A stretch of 46,646 nt of DNA from Candidatus Heimdallarchaeota archaeon (GCA_030608385.1 JAUWEG010000006.1:1-46646), one strand, 5' to 3'; shown: positions 1 through 9,844, counted from the first letter of the stretch. Made by a program: numbers and translations. Notes: generated from the letters alone by a model not told the origin.

Positions 1-2
1 AT

Positions 3-77
3 GCTAATGCAGGTTTACTTCAGATTGATGATATAGTAGAAACAATAAAACTTGTTGTAAACTTTTGTAAGATTTAA
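3..77 (+). CDS. Possible C-terminal tail of a truncated upstream gene
   Basis: An open frame enters from the left edge and stops with TAA at 75-77. It would give 24 residues, ending in a mildly amphipathic stretch (DDIVETIKLVVNF). Its stop overlaps the stop of the convergent MFS gene by a few bases, which is common at compact convergent gene ends. No family can be named from so short a piece, and chance openness in AT-rich DNA cannot be excluded. Confidence 0.3.
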   Translation, partial: ANAGLLQIDDIVETIKLVVNFCKI

Positions 78-1546
78 TCTTTCCTCTTAAACGGATCTGG
101 CCCTCTGAACCAAGAGAATGTTGTAGCAAAGAGCATGAAAATTGCAAACACTGCAAAAAGAACTTTCATTGCAGGTACATAATTAACAACATCAGCTAAG
201 TCTCCACCATTTCTTCTTTGGAAAAAATTTTGACTATATACGAATACAGCTGTTGCTAAAGCAGTTCCTAAACTAAATCCAACATTAGTAGATAAGCTGA
301 GAAGACCATTCGCAACACCTAATTTATTTTCTGGAGATGATGACATTACCGAAGTATTATTAGGCGCAATAAAGGCTCCTAGTGCAATACCAATAATAAT
401 CGCTATAATCACAAGAATCCAGTTCTTTACATCAGCTCTTACAAAAACCGCTCCGAACACTAGAGAAAGAGTCATAGTACCAATTCCAAGTGTAGTAATA
501 TATTTCGCATCAATTTTACCAGATAAATATCCAGAAATAACAGCTGTTGTTGCCATAGCTATAGGCGTTCCTAAGATAATTAATCCTGTTTCTATTTGAG
601 ATAAACCTAAAACATCTTGAACAAATAATGGCAACTGAAAGATGATAACACACAGCCCTAGATAAGCAAATACGGCTGAGAAAATACCAACCGAGAATTT
701 TCTATTCTTAAACATAGATAGATCCACCAAAGGATTATCCGTTCTTTTTTCCCATAAAATAAATGCTATAAACAATAATATGCTCATTCCTAAACATATT
801 CCACTCCACAAGGCAGTATAATTACCAAAAAGACTCACTTCGTCAAAAATGCTTGCAAAGATACTGAAACTAAACACCATTAAAAAGAGAGCGAATGCTA
901 AAAATGTAGAACCTGGAATATCTGATTTTCTTCTTGTTTCTTCAATTGGAGGTGTTTTAGGGATAATAAATTGAACCCAGAATAATCCTGCTATACCTAT
1001 AGGAACATTAATCAAAAATATCCATCCCCAGCGAAGATAAACGGTGATAACACCTCCCAAAATTGGTCCTATAGATAGAGCTAATGCAATAATTAAGGAA
1101 TTCAAACCAATTGCTAACCCTCTGTTCTGTTTTGTTGTAAATCTAGTAATTATGGCCATACCATTAGCTACTAAACCAGTAGCACCTATTCCTTGCAATA
1201 CTCTGAAAATAACCAAAGCAAGGAGCGTTTTAGCAAAAAAACAGAGAAGAGAAGCCAATGAAAATATAACCATCCCTATTTGAAAAACCAGTTTATTGGA
1301 AAACCTGTCACCTAAATCTCCTGCAATAGTTGTAAAAGCTATCATGGTTAATAGATAGCTTAAGATAATCCACTGGACTGCGTTTTGTGAAACTCCTAGA
1401 CTATCTCTAATAGTTTTCAAACCTATGAATACAATTGTTCCATCAAGAGATGCAAGAAATGCTCCTAAACCAGTAGCTGAAACTAGAACCCAGATTTTAA
1501 TTGGAGACTTAGATTCCTTATTATTCTCTGCAGAAATAATATTCAT
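74..1546 (-). CDS. MFS multidrug-type exporter (DHA2/EmrB-QacA-like)
   Basis: This is a polytopic membrane transporter of the major facilitator superfamily, probably a proton-driven exporter of drugs or other small molecules. The protein is almost entirely hydrophobic helices, about 13-14 by eye. Its N-terminal half has the MFS loop motif (GDLGDRFSNK) and a motif-C-like stretch (LNSLIIALALSIGPILGG) typical of DHA antiporters, followed by VYLRWGWIFLINVPIG, which is characteristic of the DHA2 branch. The open frame reaches to 1630 through a TTG codon and would overlap the GNAT gene. I chose the ATG at 1546 because the extra 28 residues are unlike MFS N-termini and the ATG follows a normal gap. 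It lies downstream of the acetyltransferase on the same strand and may be co-transcribed. The substrate cannot be deduced. Confidence 0.85.
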   Translation of the reverse strand: MNIISAENNKESKSPIKIWVLVSATGLGAFLASLDGTIVFIGLKTIRDSLGVSQNAVQWIILSYLLTMIAFTTIAGDLGDRFSNKLVFQIGMVIFSLASLLCFFAKTLLALVIFRVLQGIGATGLVANGMAIITRFTTKQNRGLAIGLNSLIIALALSIGPILGGVITVYLRWGWIFLINVPIGIAGLFWVQFIIPKTPPIEETRRKSDIPGSTFLAFALFLMVFSFSIFASIFDEVSLFGNYTALWSGICLGMSILLFIAFILWEKRTDNPLVDLSMFKNRKFSVGIFSAVFAYLGLCVIIFQLPLFVQDVLGLSQIETGLIILGTPIAMATTAVISGYLSGKIDAKYITTLGIGTMTLSLVFGAVFVRADVKNWILVIIAIIIGIALGAFIAPNNTSVMSSSPENKLGVANGLLSLSTNVGFSLGTALATAVFVYSQNFFQRRNGGDLADVVNYVPAMKVLFAVFAIFMLFATTFSWFRGPDPFKRKD

Positions 1547-1613
1547 TTCGAACAAATTTTTGTTTTCACACTTAATTAAAAAACTTGTGTAATGGGTAGA
1601 TAAAAAAACTAAT

Positions 1614-2180
1614 TTAATGTAAATCTTCAAATTCCTTGGCTAGGATGTCCATTATATATACATCATGATATTTGCCTTGAAGAAAATGTGCTTCTCTTTT
1701 CAAACCTACTCCTTTGAAACCAATCTTCTCGTAAACGTGGATTGCTTTTTTATTATAATTCATTACCAACAATTCTAATCTATGAAAATTCAATACCATA
1801 AAACCAACTTTAAGTAAGCAAATCATTGAGTCAGTTCCATATCCTTTGTTGTGATTTTTTGGGTTGTGTATTCCAATACCAATAGAAGCAGACCTGTTCA
1901 CTTGCTTGATTTCTTGAATACCACATGTACCTAGAAATTCCTTTGTTTCTATTGTTTCTATAGCAAAATTATAACCTTTTCCTGACTTAGCTATATCATG
2001 AGAGTATTGAATGTATTCTTCCTCCATCATGGAAGACATAGGAATAACTGTTCCTAAACCAACACGTGATTCATAAGTATTCCAGTGTTTCATAATATCC
2101 TCCAAATCACTTTTTTCTAGAGGTCTTAATCTAACTTTTTCTCCTTCAAAAGGTGATTTCGTTTGATAAATGTCTGTCAT
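1614..2180 (-). CDS. GNAT-family N-acetyltransferase (RimJ/RimL-like)
   Basis: This 188-residue protein has the layout of the RimJ/RimL branch of GNAT acetyltransferases, which move an acetyl group from acetyl-CoA to an amine, often a protein N-terminus or an antibiotic. It opens with an RLRPLEKSDLE strand-helix. The acetyl-CoA loop region is IGIHNPKNHNKGYGTDSM, and the C-terminal part NKKAIHVYEKIGFKGVG is the classic final GNAT motif. Length is normal for the family. The start is ATG at 2180. It is divergent from the ABC permease and precedes the MFS gene on the same strand, so the pair could act in export or resistance, but that is only context. Confidence 0.85.
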   Translation of the reverse strand: MTDIYQTKSPFEGEKVRLRPLEKSDLEDIMKHWNTYESRVGLGTVIPMSSMMEEEYIQYSHDIAKSGKGYNFAIETIETKEFLGTCGIQEIKQVNRSASIGIGIHNPKNHNKGYGTDSMICLLKVGFMVLNFHRLELLVMNYNKKAIHVYEKIGFKGVGLKREAHFLQGKYHDVYIMDILAKEFEDLH

Positions 2181-2252
2181 AATCTTTTGTTCAATATAAC
2201 ATTTTAAGAATGTTTAGTTAACATATTAGTAATGTAAAGAGGTCGATTTTCT

Positions 2253-2264
2253 TTTATATAAAAG
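2253..2264 (+). promoter_or_regulatory. TATA-like box before the ABC operon
   Basis: The AT-rich stretch TTTATATAAAAG lies in the divergent gap between the acetyltransferase and the permease gene, about 65-75 bases before the ATG at 2329. A second TATA-like run is at 2269-2279. Either would place the start of transcription in the normal archaeal position with a short leader. No operator-like repeat was seen. Confidence 0.45.
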
Positions 2265-2328
2265 ATGATTTATATATCTGAATTAGTCTACACAACGTAT
2301 AATTACGAATCCAAGGCAAGGAATAATC

Positions 2329-5300
2329 ATGAGTTATATTAACAATTTAATGCAGAAAACTTTCAAAAGAAGATTAGGAAAAAACATAGGTACTTTGATA
2401 GCCATTGCTCTTGGTGTATCTCTAATGGTGGGAGTACAGATTACAATTACTAGTTTTACTGCAACAGCTGTAGACTTCTTTACAGATGCTATAGGAGAGA
2501 ATGATATAATAATCAGTGGATTTGGTTTACCGATTAACGATTACGAATCAATCATTGATACAATTGATAATTCTGGTATTGATTATGCAGCCATTAATGC
2601 TAGAATATCACAAGATGTAGCTGTTTATAATCTTGAATCAGGTGATTTAGAAAAGGGTGTAAGTTTTACAGGTGTAGAATTAAATGAGGATCCAGTATTT
2701 GGTAAGTTTTATGATGAAAATGGCACGGAAATGAGAAGGCTTGATTTAATAAAACTTTTTTCAAATGAATCACATGTTTTACTAGGTCCTGATCTGAAAG
2801 ATGATTTGAACATTACAGTTGGGTCGAATATCAAAATAAGAATAGGCGAGTTTGATCCTATTGGACTTATATTTGATTACAAAACTTATGATATGCAAGT
2901 AGTAGGTTTTCTCAATAATGAGGGGAAGGGAAAAGAATTAGGCGGGAGAGTAATTTGGACAAGTATCGATAATATTAGATCTATAGTAGGCTTTGCACCC
3001 AATCAGGTTACAGAATTAAATATTGCATTAAGTTCTAATCACGATGAGAATCCAATTGATAATGACTATGCAGTATATATAGAGGAACAATTGAAATTGA
3101 TTCTTGATGCAGAAAATAACGGCTTGATAATAGTAGCGTTTAGAGCTTTGCTTTTAGAAGTAACAGATGAAGTTTTAGCTGATGTTCTACTAGCTTTCAA
3201 TCTTTTTGGAGCATTAATTATATTTTCAGGAATTTTACTCTTGGTAAATATTCAACTTATACAAGTAGAGGATAGAATACAACAACTGGGAATCTTAAGA
3301 GCAATTGGAGCTAGACGGAGAGAGATTGTAAGATTATTTATGGTAGAATCAACACTTTTAGGCTTGATTGGTTCTCTTTTGGGAGTTGGGGGAGGATATG
3401 GGATGTCAATTTTCTTAGTAAATCGTATAGGTAAAACATTCTTTGATGGAGCAATTGGTTTAAAGCCCACAGTAACAATAGGAGCAGTTGTCTATTCAAT
3501 TGTCCTTGGACTTATTCTAGCCGTAGGTGCTGGTGTATTTCCTGCTATAAGAGCAGCTAGAATAGATGTAATAGAGGTAATTAGAGGAATAAAAAAAGTA
3601 GGAAGAAAGAAAACAGGAAAAATTACCCTAGGGCTTGGATTAGCTTTTCTTTTAGGTGGGATTGGTATCCTTGCAGCTCAGTTTGTTGTTTATGATTCAT
3701 TTTTCACAAAAGCAGGATGGGACTCTGCGATAGAGCAATGGATGTTTATGGGGGCGGCAGCTGCAGTTTTAATAGGTGTAAGCTTATTACTTGGATATTT
3801 GTTTTCGAAGAAATTTTTAGGGAATGGTATCGGTCTTACTTTTATTGGTATTTCAATAGCCATGTTAATATTCAGTGTGCCTCAATTAAAGGATGTTCGA
3901 GAAAATAGTAAGATTCTAGTAACTCTTGCAGTTGTTCTAGCCTTAGGATCTATTGTTTGGGTTGGAGTGAATTTAAAATCAGTAACTAACTTCATCAGAA
4001 CAGTTTTGTATAGAACACGTCTGAAAAAAGGAGTTTCTTTAGTTTCAAGCAAATATATGACTTCTAAAAGCATGAGAAGCTCTTTGACTTTTGGGATTTT
4101 TGCTCTTGTTTTAACAATGAATATATTTGCAGCTGTCTACCAAACAACTTATTCATACAATACATTAGAATCTGTTGAGTTTCTAAGTGGAGGAGCAAGC
4201 ATATTTATTGAGTTAGACACTCCAATTACCAATGAAACGCTTGTAAACGTTGAACAAGACCTTTATGCTATTGATGAAGCTATTACTAATGTTAAAGGAA
4301 TTAATTCAACAATTGCAATAATACAAGTAGATGAAGAAATAAGTGAGCTTGAAATCCCTACGGATATTTTTCCAACATATGTTCACATGATTTACAATGA
4401 TACCTTTAAGGAAGGGGACGATTACAGATTTGACTTTATGCTTGATTCTTCTATACCTTTTTTCTTTGGAAATTACAAGCCAGGAGGTTCTGAAAATTAT
4501 CAAAGAGAATATAGCCATCAGATATGGGATTTCTTCTACAATCGAACTAAATTTAGCCGAAATGGAACAGAAATTGATAATGTGGAAGGTCTACCTACTG
4601 TCTTAACCACAAGCCCCTTTCTATTACCGGGTAACATATTTAACATTACTAGTTTTATTGGATCCCCTATTGAAGTTATAGTATTAGCAAATATTAGACA
4701 ATATCCTTTCAGTCAAGCTCAAGGTTTACCTGCACTTCTAATAACACCAGATTTCTATCCGAAACTGATTCCAAACTTTGCACTTTATCCAAAACATACA
4801 AGATATTTAGTTAGTACAAGTGAGGATTTCAAAAATGGACGAAACACAGAAATAGCAAGTAGTATTGAAGAATTTTTCAATGGTAACGATTCTCTGCTTG
4901 TTCAAACTGAAGATTTTGTTGCAGCGTCTGCTTATAATGTTTGGGAAGTTATGTTGGAATTTGTAGATTTCCAAGTAAAAACATTTGATTTCCTACAATA
5001 CTTTGTAGGATTTGGTCTAATTGTTGGAGCTCTTGGAATGATAATCATAGCAGTTAGAAATGTAGCGGAGAGGAGAAGAGAAATTGGTATGATGAGAGCG
5101 ATAGGTTACAAGAAGAGACAAATCATTGGGACAATCATGATCGAAATATTCATCCTAGCAATACTAGGTCTAGTCATGGGATTCCTAAATAGCTTGATGT
5201 TAGGGTGGGCTTTTGCTAACATCTATGATTGGAGTTTAGTTCTCCCAGGTTGGAGAATATTGATTTATACGGGCATTATGATTGGAATTGCTATTGTAGC

Positions 5301-5367
5301 TTCAATAGTTCCAGGAATAAGAGCGAGTCAGATAACTCCAGCTGAAGCAATAAGATATGTAGGATGA
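2329..5367 (+). CDS. Large FtsX/MacB-like ABC transporter permease (two FtsX units)
   Basis: The 1012-residue membrane protein is a permease of the FtsX/LolC/MacB type, which couples ATP hydrolysis to work on lipids, peptides or surface proteins. Residues about 18-45 form the first membrane helix, followed by a large extracytoplasmic domain. Three more helices follow at about 285-410, containing the FtsX hallmark (QQLGILRAIGARRREI). A middle section of paired hydrophobic helices leads to a second extracytoplasmic domain (about 605-870) and a final FtsX unit with RREIGMMRAIGYKKRQII. This is a fused, double-unit permease, so one chain may supply both halves of the channel. The two following genes are its ATPases, with a 4-base gap to the first. 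The ATG at 2329 fits the membrane start. Confidence 0.88.
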   Translation: MSYINNLMQKTFKRRLGKNIGTLIAIALGVSLMVGVQITITSFTATAVDFFTDAIGENDIIISGFGLPINDYESIIDTIDNSGIDYAAINARISQDVAVYNLESGDLEKGVSFTGVELNEDPVFGKFYDENGTEMRRLDLIKLFSNESHVLLGPDLKDDLNITVGSNIKIRIGEFDPIGLIFDYKTYDMQVVGFLNNEGKGKELGGRVIWTSIDNIRSIVGFAPNQVTELNIALSSNHDENPIDNDYAVYIEEQLKLILDAENNGLIIVAFRALLLEVTDEVLADVLLAFNLFGALIIFSGILLLVNIQLIQVEDRIQQLGILRAIGARRREIVRLFMVESTLLGLIGSLLGVGGGYGMSIFLVNRIGKTFFDGAIGLKPTVTIGAVVYSIVLGLILAVGAGVFPAIRAARIDVIEVIRGIKKVGRKKTGKITLGLGLAFLLGGIGILAAQFVVYDSFFTKAGWDSAIEQWMFMGAAAAVLIGVSLLLGYLFSKKFLGNGIGLTFIGISIAMLIFSVPQLKDVRENSKILVTLAVVLALGSIVWVGVNLKSVTNFIRTVLYRTRLKKGVSLVSSKYMTSKSMRSSLTFGIFALVLTMNIFAAVYQTTYSYNTLESVEFLSGGASIFIELDTPITNETLVNVEQDLYAIDEAITNVKGINSTIAIIQVDEEISELEIPTDIFPTYVHMIYNDTFKEGDDYRFDFMLDSSIPFFFGNYKPGGSENYQREYSHQIWDFFYNRTKFSRNGTEIDNVEGLPTVLTTSPFLLPGNIFNITSFIGSPIEVIVLANIRQYPFSQAQGLPALLITPDFYPKLIPNFALYPKHTRYLVSTSEDFKNGRNTEIASSIEEFFNGNDSLLVQTEDFVAASAYNVWEVMLEFVDFQVKTFDFLQYFVGFGLIVGALGMIIIAVRNVAERRREIGMMRAIGYKKRQIIGTIMIEIFILAILGLVMGFLNSLMLGWAFANIYDWSLVLPGWRILIYTGIMIGIAIVASIVPGIRASQITPAEAIRYVG

Positions 5368-5371
5368 TACA

Positions 5372-6076
5372 ATGAGTGATGAAATAATACTAAAAACAAA
5401 AAACCTTCATAAGAAATATGCTGAAGGGACATCAATGGAGGTACATGCCTTGAAAGGTGTTGATATAGAGATCAAAAAAGGAGAAATGGTTGCGATCATG
5501 GGTCCAAGCGGATGCGGCAAAACTACTCTCTTAAACCTTCTAGGTGGCATTGACCATCCTACAGAAGGAACTATTTATATCAACAATCAAGATATAAATC
5601 AACTGACAGATACAGAAGTAACTGAATTTAGGCTTCATAATATCGGGTATATTTTTCAGTTGTTTAATTTGTTTGAATTCCTTTCAGCTTTAGATAATAC
5701 AGTTCTGCCTTTACTATTGACTGACATCACTAAGTTGGAAGCTGAAGAAGAAGCAAAAATGATGCTTAGACAAATGGGTCTGGGTGACAAAATTTTTCAT
5801 CTTCCAAATGAGTTAAGTGGAGGAGAGCAACAAAGAGTAGCAGTATCAAGAGCCCTTTTGATGAATCCTGCAATTATTCTTGGTGATGAGCCAACTGGTG
5901 ATTTAGACCAAGATACTTCATCAGAAATTATGAATTTATTTGTTTCAATTAATGAAAATTACAAACAAACGTTTCTTGTTGTTACTCATTCAGAACATAT
6001 AGCGAAATTTTGCCATAGAACTATCCGCATTGTAGATGGGGAGATTGTCGATGATGGGAAGCAGGTGAAAAAATGA
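5372..6076 (+). CDS. ABC transporter ATPase (LolD/MacB-type)
   Basis: A complete 234-residue ABC ATPase of the LolD/FtsE/MacB class, which powers FtsX-type permeases. Walker A is GPSGCGKTT (residues 44-52), the Q-loop is GYIFQLFNLF, the signature is LSGGEQQRV (from about residue 148) and Walker B is IILGDEPTGDLD with the catalytic glutamate, followed by the H-loop in VVTHS. The EPTGDLD form is typical of this class. It sits 4 bases after the permease stop and its own stop overlaps the start of the next gene (ATGA), indicating translational coupling. It is expected to pair with the ATPase domain of the next protein as a heterodimer on the single permease chain, or to form homodimers; the sequence does not decide this. 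Confidence 0.93.
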   Translation: MSDEIILKTKNLHKKYAEGTSMEVHALKGVDIEIKKGEMVAIMGPSGCGKTTLLNLLGGIDHPTEGTIYINNQDINQLTDTEVTEFRLHNIGYIFQLFNLFEFLSALDNTVLPLLLTDITKLEAEEEAKMMLRQMGLGDKIFHLPNELSGGEQQRVAVSRALLMNPAIILGDEPTGDLDQDTSSEIMNLFVSINENYKQTFLVVTHSEHIAKFCHRTIRIVDGEIVDDGKQVKK

Positions 6077-7926
6077 ACGAAAATGTAACTATACCAACTT
6101 ATGGTACTGTGGAACTTACCCTAGGTGTTTTAATTAACAAACTAAATAGAGATTCACTTGATTTATTTACAAAAAGAGTACGTAGATATCTAAAATATAA
6201 ATTAAAAGCTATGTCAATTGATGTACTTGAGGTTAATACTTTTCTTATTTTTACATGTAGTTTTCCTCTTGAAGAAGTTGAAAATGATGAACAAAGAAAA
6301 ATTGTTGTCAACCAAGTTGAGAAAATAATTCATGATTATTGTAAAAAAGAATGTGGCCTCTATGCAAAACAAATCCGCAAAAACGTTGAGATTCGTGATA
6401 TAACAAAAATGATTGTTCAATTAGTAAAAAGCTCAACATCTGAAAAAGACAAATCTTTGTTAGAAAATATTGTGGAAATAGCAGCTGATATTGATGATCG
6501 AGTTATTTATCATGTAAGTGATGTTTTGCTAAATAGCTTTATCGCTATTTGGGATTTTCCTAGAGATTATCCGGACATTATTATGTTTCCAGATCTAATC
6601 CTTAAGCGAGAAGTAAGCGATAAAAAACAAAATATTCCTCTCAGATTAATAGCTGAAAATTTGCTTATAATGCAATTTGGAAAAGCATGTTCAAACAATC
6701 TTAAACCTATATTGAAATCCATAGAAGAAGCAATATCAATACTTGAGAACTTGTTACAAGATTCTAAAAAGATTAAGAATTTAGAAGAGAATATGAGTAA
6801 TAAACTATGGAGGACATTGAGAGTGATTTTTGGTTTGCTTTCTTCAACACAACAGGTAGTTTCAGTTCAATTAAAGCAAATCAACAGAATTGCTCAAGTA
6901 AGAAATGATCTAGTTGAAGAAGTTAAGAAACTAGACTATGCTCCATTATTAGATTATTTAATGCTTCTAGATTCAATCATGCAGTGTTCTGAACATATTG
7001 AAAGATTGAATAATCTTCAAACGCAAGTGAAACAAAATTATCAAACCTTACTTAATATCATAAATCATTTCAAGGATGTTCCTGAAAGAGAAGTTGAAGA
7101 TGTTAAAGATGTATCTTTGATATTCATCAAAACATTAGCAGAAATTCAGTTAATGAAATTTTTCTCCGATAAGTTTCGTGATTTAGCATATTTCCAAACT
7201 ATTCCAACTGAAGTTGCTCTAGAAAAAGTTGAAAAAATACATGTAGATTCAGATATAATTCTAAAAGGGGTTGCACTTTTCAAAACTTATCGTCTAGTTG
7301 GGTCAACAGTTTATGCTCTACGTGGAATAGATGTTGAACTTAAGAAAGGAGAAATGGCGGCTTTAGTTGGACCAAGTGGGAGTGGAAAGACTACCTTACT
7401 GAATCTTCTTTCAGGATTAGATACTCCAAATAGAGGAGCGGTGTTTCTTTTGGGTAGAAACATAGATACAATGACTGATGCAGAGGTCTCGATGTTTAGA
7501 CGAAGAAATATGGGATTCATTTTCCAATATTATAATCTAATTCCCCAGCTAACAGTTCTAGAAAATGTTATGTTACCAGCTCTGATGATAAATAGACCAA
7601 AGAAAGAAGCAAGAGCAAAGGCAATCGAATTGATCAAAGAAGTTGACTTAGAAAGATTTCAGAATCAGTTTCCAATAAAACTATCAGGCGGGCAAATGCA
7701 ACGTGTAACCATTGCCCGTGCCATGATTAATGATCCTGCTGTCCTTTTTGCAGATGAACCAACTGGTGATTTAGATTCAGAAACGGGCCAAGTAGTTATT
7801 GACTTAATAAGAAGATTTGCTAAGGAAAAGAATACTGCGGTTATTCTAGTAACTCATGATTTAGAGGTAGCAAAGATTTGTGACCGAATAATCCATATGG
7901 GCGACGGAAGAGTAGTTACTGCTTAA
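6073..7926 (+). CDS. ABC ATPase with a long N-terminal helical extension
   Basis: A 617-residue protein whose last ~220 residues are a second LolD/MacB-type ABC ATPase: Walker A GPSGSGKTT at 433-441, Q-loop GFIFQYYNLI, signature LSGGQMQRV from 537, and Walker B with catalytic glutamate E562 in DEPTGDLD. The first ~395 residues match no domain I recognise. They are soluble-looking and mostly helical, with charged amphipathic stretches around 210-350 that could form a bundle or coiled coil, and no membrane helix. Nearly all ATPases of this class lack such an extension. The start overlaps the stop of the preceding ATPase (ATGA), so the three genes form one operon. The extension may sense a signal or bind a partner, but that is inference. 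The gene's stop overlaps the convergent flavoprotein stop. Confidence 0.88.
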   Translation: MNENVTIPTYGTVELTLGVLINKLNRDSLDLFTKRVRRYLKYKLKAMSIDVLEVNTFLIFTCSFPLEEVENDEQRKIVVNQVEKIIHDYCKKECGLYAKQIRKNVEIRDITKMIVQLVKSSTSEKDKSLLENIVEIAADIDDRVIYHVSDVLLNSFIAIWDFPRDYPDIIMFPDLILKREVSDKKQNIPLRLIAENLLIMQFGKACSNNLKPILKSIEEAISILENLLQDSKKIKNLEENMSNKLWRTLRVIFGLLSSTQQVVSVQLKQINRIAQVRNDLVEEVKKLDYAPLLDYLMLLDSIMQCSEHIERLNNLQTQVKQNYQTLLNIINHFKDVPEREVEDVKDVSLIFIKTLAEIQLMKFFSDKFRDLAYFQTIPTEVALEKVEKIHVDSDIILKGVALFKTYRLVGSTVYALRGIDVELKKGEMAALVGPSGSGKTTLLNLLSGLDTPNRGAVFLLGRNIDTMTDAEVSMFRRRNMGFIFQYYNLIPQLTVLENVMLPALMINRPKKEARAKAIELIKEVDLERFQNQFPIKLSGGQMQRVTIARAMINDPAVLFADEPTGDLDSETGQVVIDLIRRFAKEKNTAVILVTHDLEVAKICDRIIHMGDGRVVTA

Positions 7927-9278
7927 ATTCGTTTTCTTTCAATTTTTTTAATTTTTTTAACCCATCTATCAAACTTTTCTGGTTTTTCTGGATAATTTTG
8001 AGAAAGTTTCTTTATTTTTTCTGCAAGAAGTAAACCTTTAGCAACTTTAATGAGAAGTTTGGGTTTTCTTAAACCTTTGAAGACCTTTTGCACTATAGGT
8101 AACTTAACAGCTGTTGAATACATTATGGAGTCTACATCTTCTTGGGAGATAATACCTTTCTCAAAAAGAAATGAAAAATCGCTGAAAGGAACTGAATTGA
8201 GCAGCTTGTGAACCGCTATACCTAACCCTCCATCATAGCCATACTCCTTCCATATTTTGATGTTATATTTCCAGAGAAAACTCTCACTGAGATCTTGATT
8301 TCTTATTGCTAACTCAATAATTTCTGAAGCATAGTATGCACTTAATAACGCTGGTCCATGCCCTTCACCACTTATTGGATTAACAAGAGTAGCTGCATCT
8401 CCACAAGTGATGAATCCATCACAAACCATTGAATATTGTGGTAAGCGACCAGGAAGAGTGTCTCCTGCTCCGTCTAAAACTTTAGAACCTGGGAAGATTT
8501 TTTTCCGAAGTATTTCTAAAATGGTTTTAGTATTCGAATCTTTGTTATTATCATTCAGTAACCAACCAACTCCAATATTCAGCTGCTTTTCTCCTTTAGA
8601 AAAAATCCAGAAATATCCAGGAGGAGGCATCTCATCATGATACTCTATTCTCATTTGTTTTTGATAATCATGTGGTTTGGAGGTTTCGATAATCTCTCTG
8701 TAAGAAACAATAGTTTCTCTTTTAAGAAGTTTTTTTGAAAACTTATTGCATACTGAATCAGGAATGGTTCTTCTAACAATACCTGTGATACCAGAACAAT
8801 CAGCAACTATCTTTGCATAGATACTGCTAATTTTACCATTGGACTGTCGGATTTTGCATCCCACTACTTTGTTATTTTTAATTATTGTTTCAATCGCTTT
8901 ATGATTTGGTTTGAAGGTTACACTTGCATAATCTGTAAGAGATTTTAGTAGTCTTTGACCATATTTTAACCTATTAATGGTCTGTGAAGTAAAATCTATA
9001 GATAATTCGAAATCCAGAACAGGACGAAAATGTGCTGAAGCAAGATTCTCTGCAACTTCTTCACCTCTTGGTTGCATTATCCCGGAGAGCTCAAATAATC
9101 TTCTTGTTGAATTTGGACTCAAAGCATCTCCACAAGGTTTGTAACCTACTTTTTTCTTTGGTTTTTGATCTATCAGTATTGTTGAAATGTCCCTTTTTCC
9201 AAGATTAATAGCCAAGCTTACTCCTGCGGGCCCTGCACCAACAATTAGTACATCAGTATCAATGTGTTGCTTCAGCAT
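7923..9278 (-). CDS. Geranylgeranyl reductase-family FAD oxidoreductase
   Basis: This 451-residue flavoprotein belongs to the geranylgeranyl reductase family, whose archaeal members saturate the double bonds of isoprenoid chains in membrane lipids. The N-terminal FAD fold is DVLIVGAGPAGVSLAINL. YKPCGDALSPNSTRRL matches the conserved Cys-containing substrate-side motif. PPPGYFWIFSKGEKQLNIGVG corresponds to the family's GYFWIFP/nvGvG strand, and GDAATLVNPISGEGHGPAL is the second FAD motif. The last ~50 residues are basic and may touch the membrane surface. It is convergent with the ABC operon (4-base overlap of stops). Whether the substrate is a digeranylgeranyl lipid or another polyprenyl compound cannot be read from the sequence. 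Confidence 0.85.
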   Translation of the reverse strand: MLKQHIDTDVLIVGAGPAGVSLAINLGKRDISTILIDQKPKKKVGYKPCGDALSPNSTRRLFELSGIMQPRGEEVAENLASAHFRPVLDFELSIDFTSQTINRLKYGQRLLKSLTDYASVTFKPNHKAIETIIKNNKVVGCKIRQSNGKISSIYAKIVADCSGITGIVRRTIPDSVCNKFSKKLLKRETIVSYREIIETSKPHDYQKQMRIEYHDEMPPPGYFWIFSKGEKQLNIGVGWLLNDNNKDSNTKTILEILRKKIFPGSKVLDGAGDTLPGRLPQYSMVCDGFITCGDAATLVNPISGEGHGPALLSAYYASEIIELAIRNQDLSESFLWKYNIKIWKEYGYDGGLGIAVHKLLNSVPFSDFSFLFEKGIISQEDVDSIMYSTAVKLPIVQKVFKGLRKPKLLIKVAKGLLLAEKIKKLSQNYPEKPEKFDRWVKKIKKIERKRI

Positions 9279-9377
9279 TAGAATGTTATTGAAATCATGA
9301 GATTAAAAATTTTTCATAGCGATTAAATTTTTACAGATAAGATATTTTAAATATTCAAAGTGAATCCTAACACACTA

Positions 9378-9839
9378 ATGCAACCCAATTCTAAAATACA
9401 TTTTTACCAAGAAATAATTAAAAAAGCTCACGATTCATTCCGTGAATTTCTTGTTCATTTACCAGAAGACATTCTTGAATGGCAAATACATGAATCGTTG
9501 AATTCTGTTAGGTGGATAATAGAGCATGTAATACATGATCAGTTGTGGATAGCTAATGTAATAATGAATAATTATGAAGAAGGTTATCATTTTGAAGAAA
9601 GCATTGATCAGTATACTCTGGATGAACTTATAGAGAAGTATGATGATGTTTTTATAGCGATTGAAGAGAAATTTGCAGATCTCAAAGAAGAACATTTGAA
9701 TGAAGCAAGAATGTATAAAGAATTTAGTCTCCCTGTAGAAGATTGGTTATACGAATACATTCATCATTTGAATCATCATAGCGGTGAAATTGGTTTAATA
9801 CTAACGGCTTGGAAAAGAAAGAAGAGATCTTTACAATAG
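9378..9839 (+). CDS. DinB/YfiT-like four-helix protein
   Basis: A protein of about 153 residues with the layout of the DinB superfamily: four helices with a metal-binding His triad. Candidate ligands are the His in WIIEHVIHDQLW (helix 2) and the pair in HHLNHHSGEIG near the C-terminus, which matches the family's closing HxxxH pattern. Some bacterial members are thiol-dependent transferases; the role of archaeal ones is unknown. The frame is open back to a GTG at 9360, but I prefer the ATG at 9378. It lies about 25-30 bases downstream of the AT-rich TATTTTAAATATTC stretch, which fits a leaderless transcript. It faces the CDF transporter gene convergently, with a 5-base gap. Confidence 0.7.
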   Translation: MQPNSKIHFYQEIIKKAHDSFREFLVHLPEDILEWQIHESLNSVRWIIEHVIHDQLWIANVIMNNYEEGYHFEESIDQYTLDELIEKYDDVFIAIEEKFADLKEEHLNEARMYKEFSLPVEDWLYEYIHHLNHHSGEIGLILTAWKRKKRSLQ

Positions 9840-9844
9840 AAAGA

